This document shows positions 57,434 to 64,000 of a stretch of DNA of 64,000 nucleotides, in pieces (positions within the stretch are counted from its first letter, which is position 1; each line of letters begins with the position of its first letter). The position numbers and the translations under genes were made by a program. Source of the DNA: Telluria antibiotica (GTDB lineage Bacteria; Pseudomonadota; Gammaproteobacteria; Burkholderiales; Burkholderiaceae_D); assembly GCF_011682055.1 (NCBI RefSeq), contig NZ_JAAQOM010000009.1, positions 245,395 through 309,394 on the forward strand, in the 5' to 3' direction. The notes under the pieces are model-generated. The model was not told the origin of the DNA, searched no databases, and saw only the letters and a program-made list of their open reading frames with translations.

Positions 57434-57841
57434 GTGCTCCAGGAAGCGCTGGCCGCTGACCTGCATCGCGCGATGCAGGTGGCCCGGGTACGGAAGGAAG
57501 CGGAAAAGGAGTTGCCGACCCTGACCAAGGCGGAACTGGCGGAGCTGCTGTTCGAGCAGGTCGGCCTGAACAAACGTGAAGCCAAAGACATGGTCGAAAC
57601 CTTCTTCGACGAGATCCGCAATGCGCTCGAGCGTGGCGAGGCAGTCAAGCTGTCCGGCTTCGGCAACTTCCAGTTGCGCGACAAGCCGCAGCGTCCCGGC
57701 CGCAATCCGAAAACCGGGGAAGAAATTCCCATCACGGCGCGCCGCGTCGTGACGTTCCACGCCAGCCAGAAACTGAAAGGCATGGTCGAGGAGGCCAACC
57801 CGGCCAGTCCGGGCAGCCCCTCGCTGGCGCGGGCAGCCTGA
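57434..57841 (+). CDS. ihfA: Integration host factor alpha subunit
   Basis: The core (about residues 31-130) is a clear IHF-alpha: [34 protein letters not shown], and the DNA-bending arm [21 protein letters not shown]. coli IHF-alpha has 99 residues, so this form has about 30 extra at the N-terminus and a short Pro/Ser-rich tail. The first standard start, GTG 57434, has no ribosome-binding site. An ATT at 57407 follows AGGTGG at good spacing and adds nine residues, including three Asn. The start is therefore uncertain. Confidence 0.93.
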   Translation: MLQEALAADLHRAMQVARVRKEAEKELPTLTKAELAELLFEQVGLNKREAKDMVETFFDEIRNALERGEAVKLSGFGNFQLRDKPQRPGRNPKTGEEIPITARRVVTFHASQKLKGMVEEANPASPGSPSLARAA

Positions 57842-57865
57842 TAAAGCCGTAACGGCTTGTGAGCG

Positions 57866-58273
57866 ATGAACGACCGACCGAACAAGATGGAACCGACCGT
57901 GCTGCCGTCGATCCCGGCCAAGCGCTATTTCACGATTGGTGAAGTCAGCGAATTGTGCGGGGTCAAGCCGCATGTGCTCCGCTACTGGGAGCAGGAATTT
58001 ACCCAGCTAAAACCGGTCAAACGCCGTGGAAATCGCCGCTATTACCAGCACCACGAGGTGCTGCTGATCCGGCGCATCCGTGAACTGCTGTATGAGCAGG
58101 GCTTCACCATCAGTGGTGCGCGCAACCGCCTGGACGGCAGGGGCCAGCACGAGGCGGACGCGTTGCCGGAACCACCACCCGAACCGGCCGTGGCGACCAT
58201 CGAGCCGGAGGTCCTGCGGGCCGAGCTGCACGCGATCCTCGCGTTGCTCAAGCAAGGTTCGGCGGCGGCCTGA
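57866..58273 (+). CDS. MerR-family transcriptional regulator of the ihfA neighbourhood
   Basis: The 135-residue protein has a MerR-type winged helix at the N-terminus (YFTIGEVSELCGVKPHVLRY, about 21-40, then RRGNRRYYQ). A short tail with no cysteine metal site follows. This gene follows ihfA in many proteobacteria and its regulon is not known to me. The spacing of 24 bp indicates co-transcription with ihfA. Confidence 0.9.
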   Translation: MNDRPNKMEPTVLPSIPAKRYFTIGEVSELCGVKPHVLRYWEQEFTQLKPVKRRGNRRYYQHHEVLLIRRIRELLYEQGFTISGARNRLDGRGQHEADALPEPPPEPAVATIEPEVLRAELHAILALLKQGSAAA

Positions 58274-58453
58274 CGGGCCGTCATCCGGCGCCGTTCCCGG
58301 CCCAGCCAGCTCAGGCGTGCGCGCCTGTTGTTCTGCACCCCGGAGGTGCTAAAATGTCACTTGCAGTTTGCTGACTCAAACGCATGACCTGACCGGAGGC
58401 GTGAGGGGCCAGCCTCGGCTCTTTCCTGTATCGGGAAAACTTAAGGGAAGACA

Positions 58454-59086
58454 ATGATACGCGTTGCCATTTGTGACGATCACCAGATAGTTCGAGCAGG
58501 ATTCAAACAGATTTTTTCGTCGTCGGGCGAGTTCGAGGTCGTGGCCGAAGGCGCGACCGGACGCGAAGCCCTCGACATCGCACGTCGCGAGATTTGCGAC
58601 GTGTTGCTGCTGGACATCGCCATGCCCGACCAGAGCGGCATCGATATCCTGCGCACGATCCGCCAGGGCCAGCCCAATCTGCCGGTCCTGATCCTGTCCG
58701 GCTATCCAGCCCAGCAATATGCGCTGAACTTGTTCAAGATGGGCGCCAACGGCTATCTGAACAAGGAATGCGATGCCGACGAATTGAAGACGGCCGTCCG
58801 TACCGTGTACCAGGGGCGTCGCTACGTGAGCTCGCAGGTCGGCGAACTGCTGGCCCAGAGCTTCGATCGCGATCCGAACACCGCGCTGCATACGGAATTG
58901 TCGGACCGCGAATTTCAGGTGTTCCTGCGCCTGGCCAAGGGGGCGACCGTGTCCGACATCGGCAATGCCCTGTCGCTGTCCATCAAAACGGTCTCGACGT
59001 ACCGTACCCGCATCATGGAAAAGATGGGTTTGCAATCCAACAGCGACCTGACGTACTACGCCATGAAGAACAATCTGCTCGACTGA
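58454..59086 (+). CDS. NarL/FixJ-type response regulator
   Basis: The 210-residue protein has a receiver with Asp8-Asp9, acceptor Asp54 (LLLDIAMPD) and a Lys in NKEC. A LuxR-type DNA-binding domain follows (about 145-205; ELSDREFQVFLRLAKGATVS). It is probably the output partner of the histidine kinase encoded 204 bp downstream, although an intrinsic terminator stands between them. The target genes are unknown. Confidence 0.93.
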   Translation: MIRVAICDDHQIVRAGFKQIFSSSGEFEVVAEGATGREALDIARREICDVLLLDIAMPDQSGIDILRTIRQGQPNLPVLILSGYPAQQYALNLFKMGANGYLNKECDADELKTAVRTVYQGRRYVSSQVGELLAQSFDRDPNTALHTELSDREFQVFLRLAKGATVSDIGNALSLSIKTVSTYRTRIMEKMGLQSNSDLTYYAMKNNLLD

Positions 59087-59095
59087 GCAGGGCGG

Positions 59096-59126
59096 AAAAA
59101 GGCAGCCGATCGGCTGCCTTTTTTTC
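59096..59126 (+). terminator. Rho-independent terminator after the response regulator gene
   Basis: GGCAGCCG/CGGCTGCC stem (59101-59118) with an A-run before and seven T residues after. Strong and placed 10 bp past the stop. It separates the response regulator from its likely kinase. Confidence 0.92.
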
Positions 59127-59289
59127 TGCAACAGCCGTAGCAATTCAGGTATTTGCTTTGAAGAATTGTTAATTGCGCGTCGTCATCTCGCCACATTTTT
59201 TCGTTCGCAGGCCTCTTCAAACTCCCTGGCAACTTTTCCCGGTCTATAATGACTCGAGAGGCCACGCTGCGCGAAAGGAACAACCGAGG

Positions 59290-60912
59290 ATGTATTTCAC
59301 CACCGACCCCAAGTTCAGGCGGGTTCGCAGCCTTCCGTTGTACCAGACCCTGCTGTGTGTCGTGTGCGTCCTGATCCTGGTCCTCAACGGCGTCAGCCTG
59401 GTCCGCAACCTGGATGGGCTGAAATCCGCCAACACGCGCCAGGCCCAGGCCGATCGCGTGACGGCCAAGCTGCAATACCTGAACCTGCTCGTCACCGATG
59501 CGGAAAGCGGTCTGCGCGGCTATTACCTGTCCGGCTCGGAAACCTATCTGGGCCCATTGCGTACGGCCGAGCGTGAACTCGACGGCCAGTTCAGCAGCCT
59601 CAAGGCGCAACTCGCCGACAGTCCCTCGCAGCTGAAGAACCTTGCTCAGCTGCAAACCCTCGTCACCCGCCGGATCAACCTGATGAACCAGGGCCTCGAG
59701 GTGTACCGCCATGGCGGCCTGAACGACATCGTCGCCATCGCCCAGGCGCAGGAAGACAAGACGCACATGGACGAGATCCGGCTGCAGGTCGTGATCATGA
59801 CAGGCGAGCAGAACGAGTTGCTCGCGGCCCGCTCCGCCGCATTCTACGACCGCTACAGACTGGCGGCGCTGCGCGGGCTCGGCATCAACCTGGCCGCCCT
59901 GGTCGTGCTCGTGATGTTCTATAACCTGATCCGCCGCGGCTTTCGCGCGCGCCTGAATGCGGAGCGCGCCCTGCAGCAGACCAATGACCACCTGGAGTCG
60001 CTCGTGTCGGAGCGCACGGAACAGTTGTCCGTGCTGTCGCGCCACCTGATCCGTGTGTCGGAAGAAGAAAAAGCGAAGCTGGCCCGCGAGCTGCACGACG
60101 AGTTGGGCGCCAACCTGACGGCGATCGGCATGCACCTGGCGTCCGTCGGCGACCAGCTCAAGGACTCGCACCCGGACCACGCCGCTACCCTGGGCCGCGC
60201 CCGTGGCACCCTCATCGAGACGGTCGAGCTGAAGCGCCGCATCGTCGAGGACTTGCGTCCGAGCCTGCTCGACAACCTGGGCCTGTCCGCCGCCCTCCAG
60301 AGCTATTGCGAGGATTTCGGCCGCACGACGGGCGTCGATTGCGAGGCGCTGATCGAGGGCGACGTCGACAGCGCAGCCCCGACGCAGGCCATCGCGCTGT
60401 TCCGCATTGCGCAGGAATCGCTGAACAACGTCGCCAAGTATGCCCAGGCCCAGCACGTCGTCGTGCACCTGGCGCGCGAAGGGGAGGCGTTTACGCTGGA
60501 GGTCAGCGACGATGGCGTGGGCATTCCGCCGGACGCGATGCGCCGTCCGAAATCGCATGGCTTGCTGGGAATGCGCGAACGTGCACTGCTGTTGGGCGGT
60601 ACGCTGCGGGTGGATCGCGGCGCGAACGGTATCGGCACGACGGTCCATGCCTGTGTGCCCGTCGTGGCACAGGGCGCCGAGCCTGGTGCGGCTGCGGCCA
60701 GCGGTGTCCTGGCCATGCCGGCACTGCCCGAAACCGGATCGGGAGAACGGGTACGCGATGCCGGGGCGGACCATGCCGAGTCGGTGCTACATCAATTACA
60801 TCAGCATTTGCGGGCTGCCCAAGCCATGTCGCCACCGGCGACGGCAGCCCGGGATGCCGCTGCGCTCATGCGCGCGACACATCCATCAGCAAACGGTCAT
60901 ATTCGCTTTTAG
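59290..60912 (+). CDS. CHASE3-type sensor histidine kinase, NarX/DegS class
   Basis: The 540-residue protein has two membrane helices (about 17-37 and 196-215) that bracket a CHASE3-type periplasmic domain. A coiled coil leads to HisKA_3 with His269 in ARELHDELG and an HATPase domain with DDGVGI and GLLGMRERA. This class pairs with NarL-type regulators like the one just upstream. I use ATG 59290 with AGGA/GAGG upstream; the open frame continues 39 codons further but has no site. The last 47 bp overlap the convergent Crp/Fnr gene. Confidence 0.93.
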   Translation: MYFTTDPKFRRVRSLPLYQTLLCVVCVLILVLNGVSLVRNLDGLKSANTRQAQADRVTAKLQYLNLLVTDAESGLRGYYLSGSETYLGPLRTAERELDGQFSSLKAQLADSPSQLKNLAQLQTLVTRRINLMNQGLEVYRHGGLNDIVAIAQAQEDKTHMDEIRLQVVIMTGEQNELLAARSAAFYDRYRLAALRGLGINLAALVVLVMFYNLIRRGFRARLNAERALQQTNDHLESLVSERTEQLSVLSRHLIRVSEEEKAKLARELHDELGANLTAIGMHLASVGDQLKDSHPDHAATLGRARGTLIETVELKRRIVEDLRPSLLDNLGLSAALQSYCEDFGRTTGVDCEALIEGDVDSAAPTQAIALFRIAQESLNNVAKYAQAQHVVVHLAREGEAFTLEVSDDGVGIPPDAMRRPKSHGLLGMRERALLLGGTLRVDRGANGIGTTVHACVPVVAQGAEPGAAAASGVLAMPALPETGSGERVRDAGADHAESVLHQLHQHLRAAQAMSPPATAARDAAALMRATHPSANGHIRF

Positions 60913-61681
60913 CGACCTTGTAGCATTCGCCCGCGTAGTCTTCCAGGCCCTGGCGGTTCAGCACGGTGATATTGCCGCGGCGGTACTGGATCAGGCCCTC
61001 GTCCTGCAGCTTGCCGGCAGCGGCCGTGATGCTTTCGCGGCGCACGCCCAGCATGATCGAGATGAGTTCCTGTGTAACTTTCAGTTCATTGCTCGGCGAG
61101 CGGTCCAGGCGGTCGAGCAGCCAGCGGCACAGTTTCTGTTCGATCGAGCTGTGGCGGCCGCCGACGGCATTCTGGGCCATCTGGGCGAACAGGGCATTCG
61201 TATAACGCATCAGCAGCTGGGGCAGGGCGCCGCCCTTGTTGAAGGCGTCGCGCAGGAACTGCGTCTTGAGGCGGTAGCCGTAGCCGGCGCTCTGGACGAC
61301 GGCGCTGCAGGTGGCGCGCTCGCCCATGAACAGCGACACGCCGACGGCGCCCTCGTGGCCGACCACGGCGATTTCCGTCGTGGCACCGTCTTCCATCACG
61401 TACAGCAGGGAGACGATGGCGGTGGTCGGGAAGTACACGTATTCGAGTTTGCTGCCGTATTCGAACAGTTCCTTGCCGAAGGGCAGCGGAACCAGTTCCA
61501 GGTGCTCAAACAGGGTTTCCAGGTCTTGGCGCGGTAACGCCGCGAGCAACTCGTTTTGCTGGGTGCCGCTGTAGCTGACAACCGGGCGGGCGGCCAGTTT
61601 GATTTCTTCACTGGTCGAGGGAATCTGATTCACCGATTGCGCTTTTTTCTGGGCAGCGTTACCGAGTTGGGCGTTATTCAT
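60866..61681 (-). CDS. Crp/Fnr-family transcriptional regulator
   Basis: The 271-residue protein has a cyclic-nucleotide-binding-fold sensor (about 60-170) and a Crp-type helix-turn-helix (ELKVTQELISIMLGVRRESI, about 205-224, then AAAGKLQDEGLI). The N-terminal cysteine cluster of Fnr is absent, so it does not bind an Fe-S cluster that way. The ligand is unknown. ATG 61681 has GAGGA upstream. Its 3' end overlaps the kinase gene by 47 bp on the opposite strand. Confidence 0.92.
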   Translation of the reverse strand: MNNAQLGNAAQKKAQSVNQIPSTSEEIKLAARPVVSYSGTQQNELLAALPRQDLETLFEHLELVPLPFGKELFEYGSKLEYVYFPTTAIVSLLYVMEDGATTEIAVVGHEGAVGVSLFMGERATCSAVVQSAGYGYRLKTQFLRDAFNKGGALPQLLMRYTNALFAQMAQNAVGGRHSSIEQKLCRWLLDRLDRSPSNELKVTQELISIMLGVRRESITAAAGKLQDEGLIQYRRGNITVLNRQGLEDYAGECYKVAKSEYDRLLMDVSRA

Positions 61682-62124
61682 ATTTTCCTCGTTATCTCTG
61701 ACATACATCACTGGGGCGATTGCTTGGATGGGTTTCCTCATCGCGATGTGTGTACATTAATGCCATAGTCTCTTGCCGAACATAAGACTAGCTGTCGCCC
61801 CCATGTAGGTTCGATGCATGATGTTTTGTCAGTCCAGTCCTACTAGAGAGAAACTTTCAGTCGAGCTCCTTTTTTGTAACTGCGGCAATGGTTTAGCGGC
61901 ACTAAAACGTTTGAATGCCCGGCGTTTCGGCTTTTTTGGCCACAACCATACGCCCGCGGAGGCCGCCGTTATTGCATCTGATCCCGTCGGAGTTGCCCAT
62001 CCTCACATCGCGCGCCCGAATGCTCCTACACGGCGCACCGTGCGGTGCGCCAGGAATTGGTTCACACAAGGTACGCTCAACCCGGTAAAATCGAGAGTTT
62101 TTGCAAGCGCCCCAGGGCGAGACC
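61682..62124. other. Crp/Fnr-prfC divergent intergenic region
   Basis: No gene supported. The first 150 bp is comparatively AT-rich and should hold the Crp/Fnr promoter. At 62032-62051 a perfect 8-bp hairpin, GGCGCACC/GGTGCGCC with loop GTGC, precedes prfC by about 73 bp, without a T-run. A plausible prfC -10 (TAAAAT at 62086-62091) follows. Open frames in this stretch lack coding character. Confidence 0.5.
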
Positions 62125-63792
62125 ATGTCCAACGAAACCGCCGCAACCACGACCGACATCCAGGACGGCCAAGAGGCTGCCGTAACGAGCAAGCCTGCCG
62201 CCACGATCGCGCGCGAAGTCGCGCGCCGCCGCACCTTCGGCATCATTTCCCACCCCGACGCCGGCAAGACGACGCTGACCGAAAAACTGCTGCTGTTCTC
62301 GGGCGCGATCCAGCTGGCCGGCACCGTCAAGGGCCGCAAGAGCGGCCGCCATGCGACGTCGGACTGGATGGACATCGAAAAGCAGCGCGGCATCTCGGTG
62401 GCGTCGTCGGTGATGCAGTTCGAGTTCCGCGACCACGTCATCAATCTGCTCGACACGCCGGGCCACCAGGACTTTTCGGAAGACACGTACCGCGTGCTGA
62501 CCGCGGTCGACTCCGCGCTGATGGTGATCGACGCCGCGAAGGGCGTGGAAGAACAGACGATCAAGCTGCTCGACGTGTGCCGCATGCGCGCCACGCCGAT
62601 CGTCACCTTCATGAACAAGCTCGACCGCGAAACGCGCGACCCGCTCGAACTCCTCGACGAAGTGGAATCCGTGCTGAAGATCGAGTGCGCGCCGGTGACC
62701 TGGCCGATCGGCATGGGCAAGAACTTCCGCGGCGTGTACCACCTGCTGAACGACGAAGTCATGCTGTTCAAGGCCGGCGAGGAAAAGGCCGACGGCGCCT
62801 ACGAGATCATCAAGGGCATCGACAACCCGCGCCTGTCCGAGATGTTCCCGCTCGAGATGGAACAGCTCAAGATGGAAGTGGAGCTGGTGCACGGCGCGTC
62901 GCATCCGTTCGACCTGGAGCGCTTCCTGTCCGGCGTGCAGACGCCCGTGTTCTTCGGCTCCGCGATCAACAACTTCGGCGTGCGCGAGATCCTGTCGGCG
63001 CTGATCGACTGGGCGCCGGCCCCGCGCGAGCGCGACGCGACCGTGCGCGCCGTGCGTCCGGACGAACAGCCGTTCTCCGGGTTCGTCTTCAAGATCCAGG
63101 CCAATATGGACCCGGCGCACCGCGACCGCATCGCGTTCCTGCGCGTGTGCTCGGGTCGTTTCGAGAAGGGCATGAAGGTCAAGCACCTGCGCCTCGGCCG
63201 CGAAGTCAAATTGTCGTCCGTCGTGACGTTCATGGCGTCGAGCCGCGAACAGGTCGAGGAAGCGTACGCGGGCGACATCATCGGCTTGCCGAACCACGGC
63301 AACATGCAGATCGGCGACAGCTTCTCGGAAGGCGAGATGCTGACGTTCACGGGTATCCCGTACTTCGCGCCGGAGCTGTTCCGCACTGTGCGCATCCGCA
63401 ATCCGCTGAAGACCAAGCAGCTGCACAAAGGCTTGCAGCAATTGGGTGAAGAGGGCGCCGTGCAGGTGTTCAAGCCGGTGATGGGCAGTGACCTGATCCT
63501 CGGCGCCGTCGGCGTGCTGCAGTTCGAAGTGGTGGCGAGCCGCCTGCTGAACGAATACGGCGTCGACGCCGTGTTCGAGGGCACCAACACGAGCAGCGCG
63601 CGCTGGGTGTCGAGCGACGACAAGAAGTCGCTGGCCGACTTCGAGACGCAGCTCGCGCACAACGTGGCGTACGACGCGGCGGGCAACCTCGCGTATCTCG
63701 CCACGTCGGGCGTCAACCTGCGCCTCACGCAGGAGCGCTGGCCCAAGCTGCAGTTCCACGCGACGCGCGAGCACGCGGCGAAGCTGGATTAA
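62125..63792 (+). CDS. prfC: Peptide chain release factor 3
   Basis: The 555-residue translational GTPase has the P-loop [10 protein letters not shown], the switch [16 protein letters not shown] and the NKLD motif (FMNKLDRE). Domains II and III follow as in E. coli RF3. It recycles RF1 and RF2 after termination. I choose ATG 62125 over the TTG at 62101, because GGCGA precedes it and the homologous N-terminus begins nearby. A palindromic repeat follows the stop. Confidence 0.96.
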   Translation: MSNETAATTTDIQDGQEAAVTSKPAATIAREVARRRTFGIISHPDAGKTTLTEKLLLFSGAIQLAGTVKGRKSGRHATSDWMDIEKQRGISVASSVMQFEFRDHVINLLDTPGHQDFSEDTYRVLTAVDSALMVIDAAKGVEEQTIKLLDVCRMRATPIVTFMNKLDRETRDPLELLDEVESVLKIECAPVTWPIGMGKNFRGVYHLLNDEVMLFKAGEEKADGAYEIIKGIDNPRLSEMFPLEMEQLKMEVELVHGASHPFDLERFLSGVQTPVFFGSAINNFGVREILSALIDWAPAPRERDATVRAVRPDEQPFSGFVFKIQANMDPAHRDRIAFLRVCSGRFEKGMKVKHLRLGREVKLSSVVTFMASSREQVEEAYAGDIIGLPNHGNMQIGDSFSEGEMLTFTGIPYFAPELFRTVRIRNPLKTKQLHKGLQQLGEEGAVQVFKPVMGSDLILGAVGVLQFEVVASRLLNEYGVDAVFEGTNTSSARWVSSDDKKSLADFETQLAHNVAYDAAGNLAYLATSGVNLRLTQERWPKLQFHATREHAAKLD

Positions 63793-63808
63793 AGCCGTCG
63801 GTACGCAT

Positions 63809-63833
63809 GGTGGGCACGGGGTGCCCACCCTAC
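63809..63833. repeat. Short palindromic repeat after prfC
   Basis: GGTGGGCA-CGGGG-TGCCCACC plus CTAC: half of the long element seen at 45203 and 52724. It lies 17 bp after the prfC stop. Confidence 0.75.
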
Positions 63834-63952
63834 CGCATCAATCGACCGTACATGACCGCACGACGGTCGGGATCGTAACGTGAAAGAACGTATCCAAAAG
63901 ACGTGCGGATGCCTGGCCGGGGTAGGCCATCAAAAATTGTGCAGCTCGCGAC

Positions 63953-64000
63953 TCAGGCAGGTTGGTCGATCAGACCGAATTTCTTGAGAGCCTTGATCCA
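63953..64000 (-). CDS. Possible C-terminal end of a minus-strand gene, cut by the window edge
   Basis: A frame enters from the right edge and ends at TGA (63953-63955). It encodes 15 residues, WIKALKKFGLIDQPA. The length is too short to identify a family. It fits the intergenic spacing after prfC, with prfC convergent to it, but the evidence is weak. Confidence 0.35.
   Translation of the reverse strand, partial: WIKALKKFGLIDQPA

Overview
The window is a high-GC, densely packed stretch of a betaproteobacterial chromosome. It most likely comes from Oxalobacteraceae, with Massilia or a near relative as best guess. The reasons are the order tRNA-Val, thrS, infC, rpmI, rplT, pheS, pheT, ihfA, merR, the poly(3-hydroxybutyrate)/ketone-body genes, strong GC bias at third codon positions, and repeated GTAGGGTGGGCAC-type palindromes between genes. 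The genus is an inference. There is no rRNA, CRISPR array, prophage or plasmid module. One intact insertion sequence is present.

Layout. 0.5-1.6 kb: a LuxR-type autoinducer receptor gene converging on a small RsaL-like repressor gene, with a lux-box-like dyad upstream of the repressor and no luxI in view. 1.6-5.7 kb: a prolyl oligopeptidase, divergent from a CHASE-PAS-HPt membrane protein that lacks a kinase core. 5.8-15.6 kb: a translationally coupled recC-recB-recD run, followed by a UBP-type zinc-finger gene and a DUF488 gene. 15.6-18.8 kb: a KaiC-like ATPase gene overlapping a hybrid histidine kinase. 19-25.6 kb: a lone motA, a DUF2939 protein, a PBP7-type endopeptidase, a sulfate-binding protein and several small metabolic or unknown genes. 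25.6-28.2 kb: a polar amino-acid ABC binding protein and permease, then an IS1595-type element with a perfect 8-bp target duplication. 28.2-33.6 kb: ETF-ubiquinone oxidoreductase, a short-chain dehydrogenase, a thioesterase, a PAS-LuxR regulator and 3-oxoacid CoA-transferase A/B. 33.6-36.8 kb: a BlaI/M56 signalling locus with TonB-like C-terminal domains, and a divergent SIMPL-domain gene behind TAGAC/GTCTA operators. 36.9-42.9 kb: dctA, an amidohydrolase, hypothetical genes, 3-hydroxybutyrate dehydrogenase, an alpha/beta hydrolase and RidA. 43-49.7 kb: relA, an Mla-like permease/MCE/lipoprotein run with no ATPase, a thioredoxin-reductase-like flavoprotein and a CDF cation exporter. 49.8-58.3 kb: the translation block. 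58.4-63.8 kb: a NarL-type response regulator, its probable histidine kinase, a Crp/Fnr regulator and prfC.

How genes fit together. 3-Hydroxybutyrate dehydrogenase and ScoAB form a route from 3-hydroxybutyrate to acetoacetyl-CoA. ETF-QO, the thioesterase and DctA fit use of fatty-acid-like and C4-dicarboxylate carbon. RecBCD handles double-strand breaks, RelA makes the stringent-response alarmone, and the thrS-to-ihfA block serves translation. The parts most worth a second look are regulatory: the LuxR/RsaL-like pair with its lux-box candidate, the KaiC-kinase pair, the kinase-less CHASE-HPt protein, the BlaI/SIMPL operators, the structured leaders of thrS, rpmI and pheS, and non-canonical start codons (AUA for infC, possibly AUU for ihfA).
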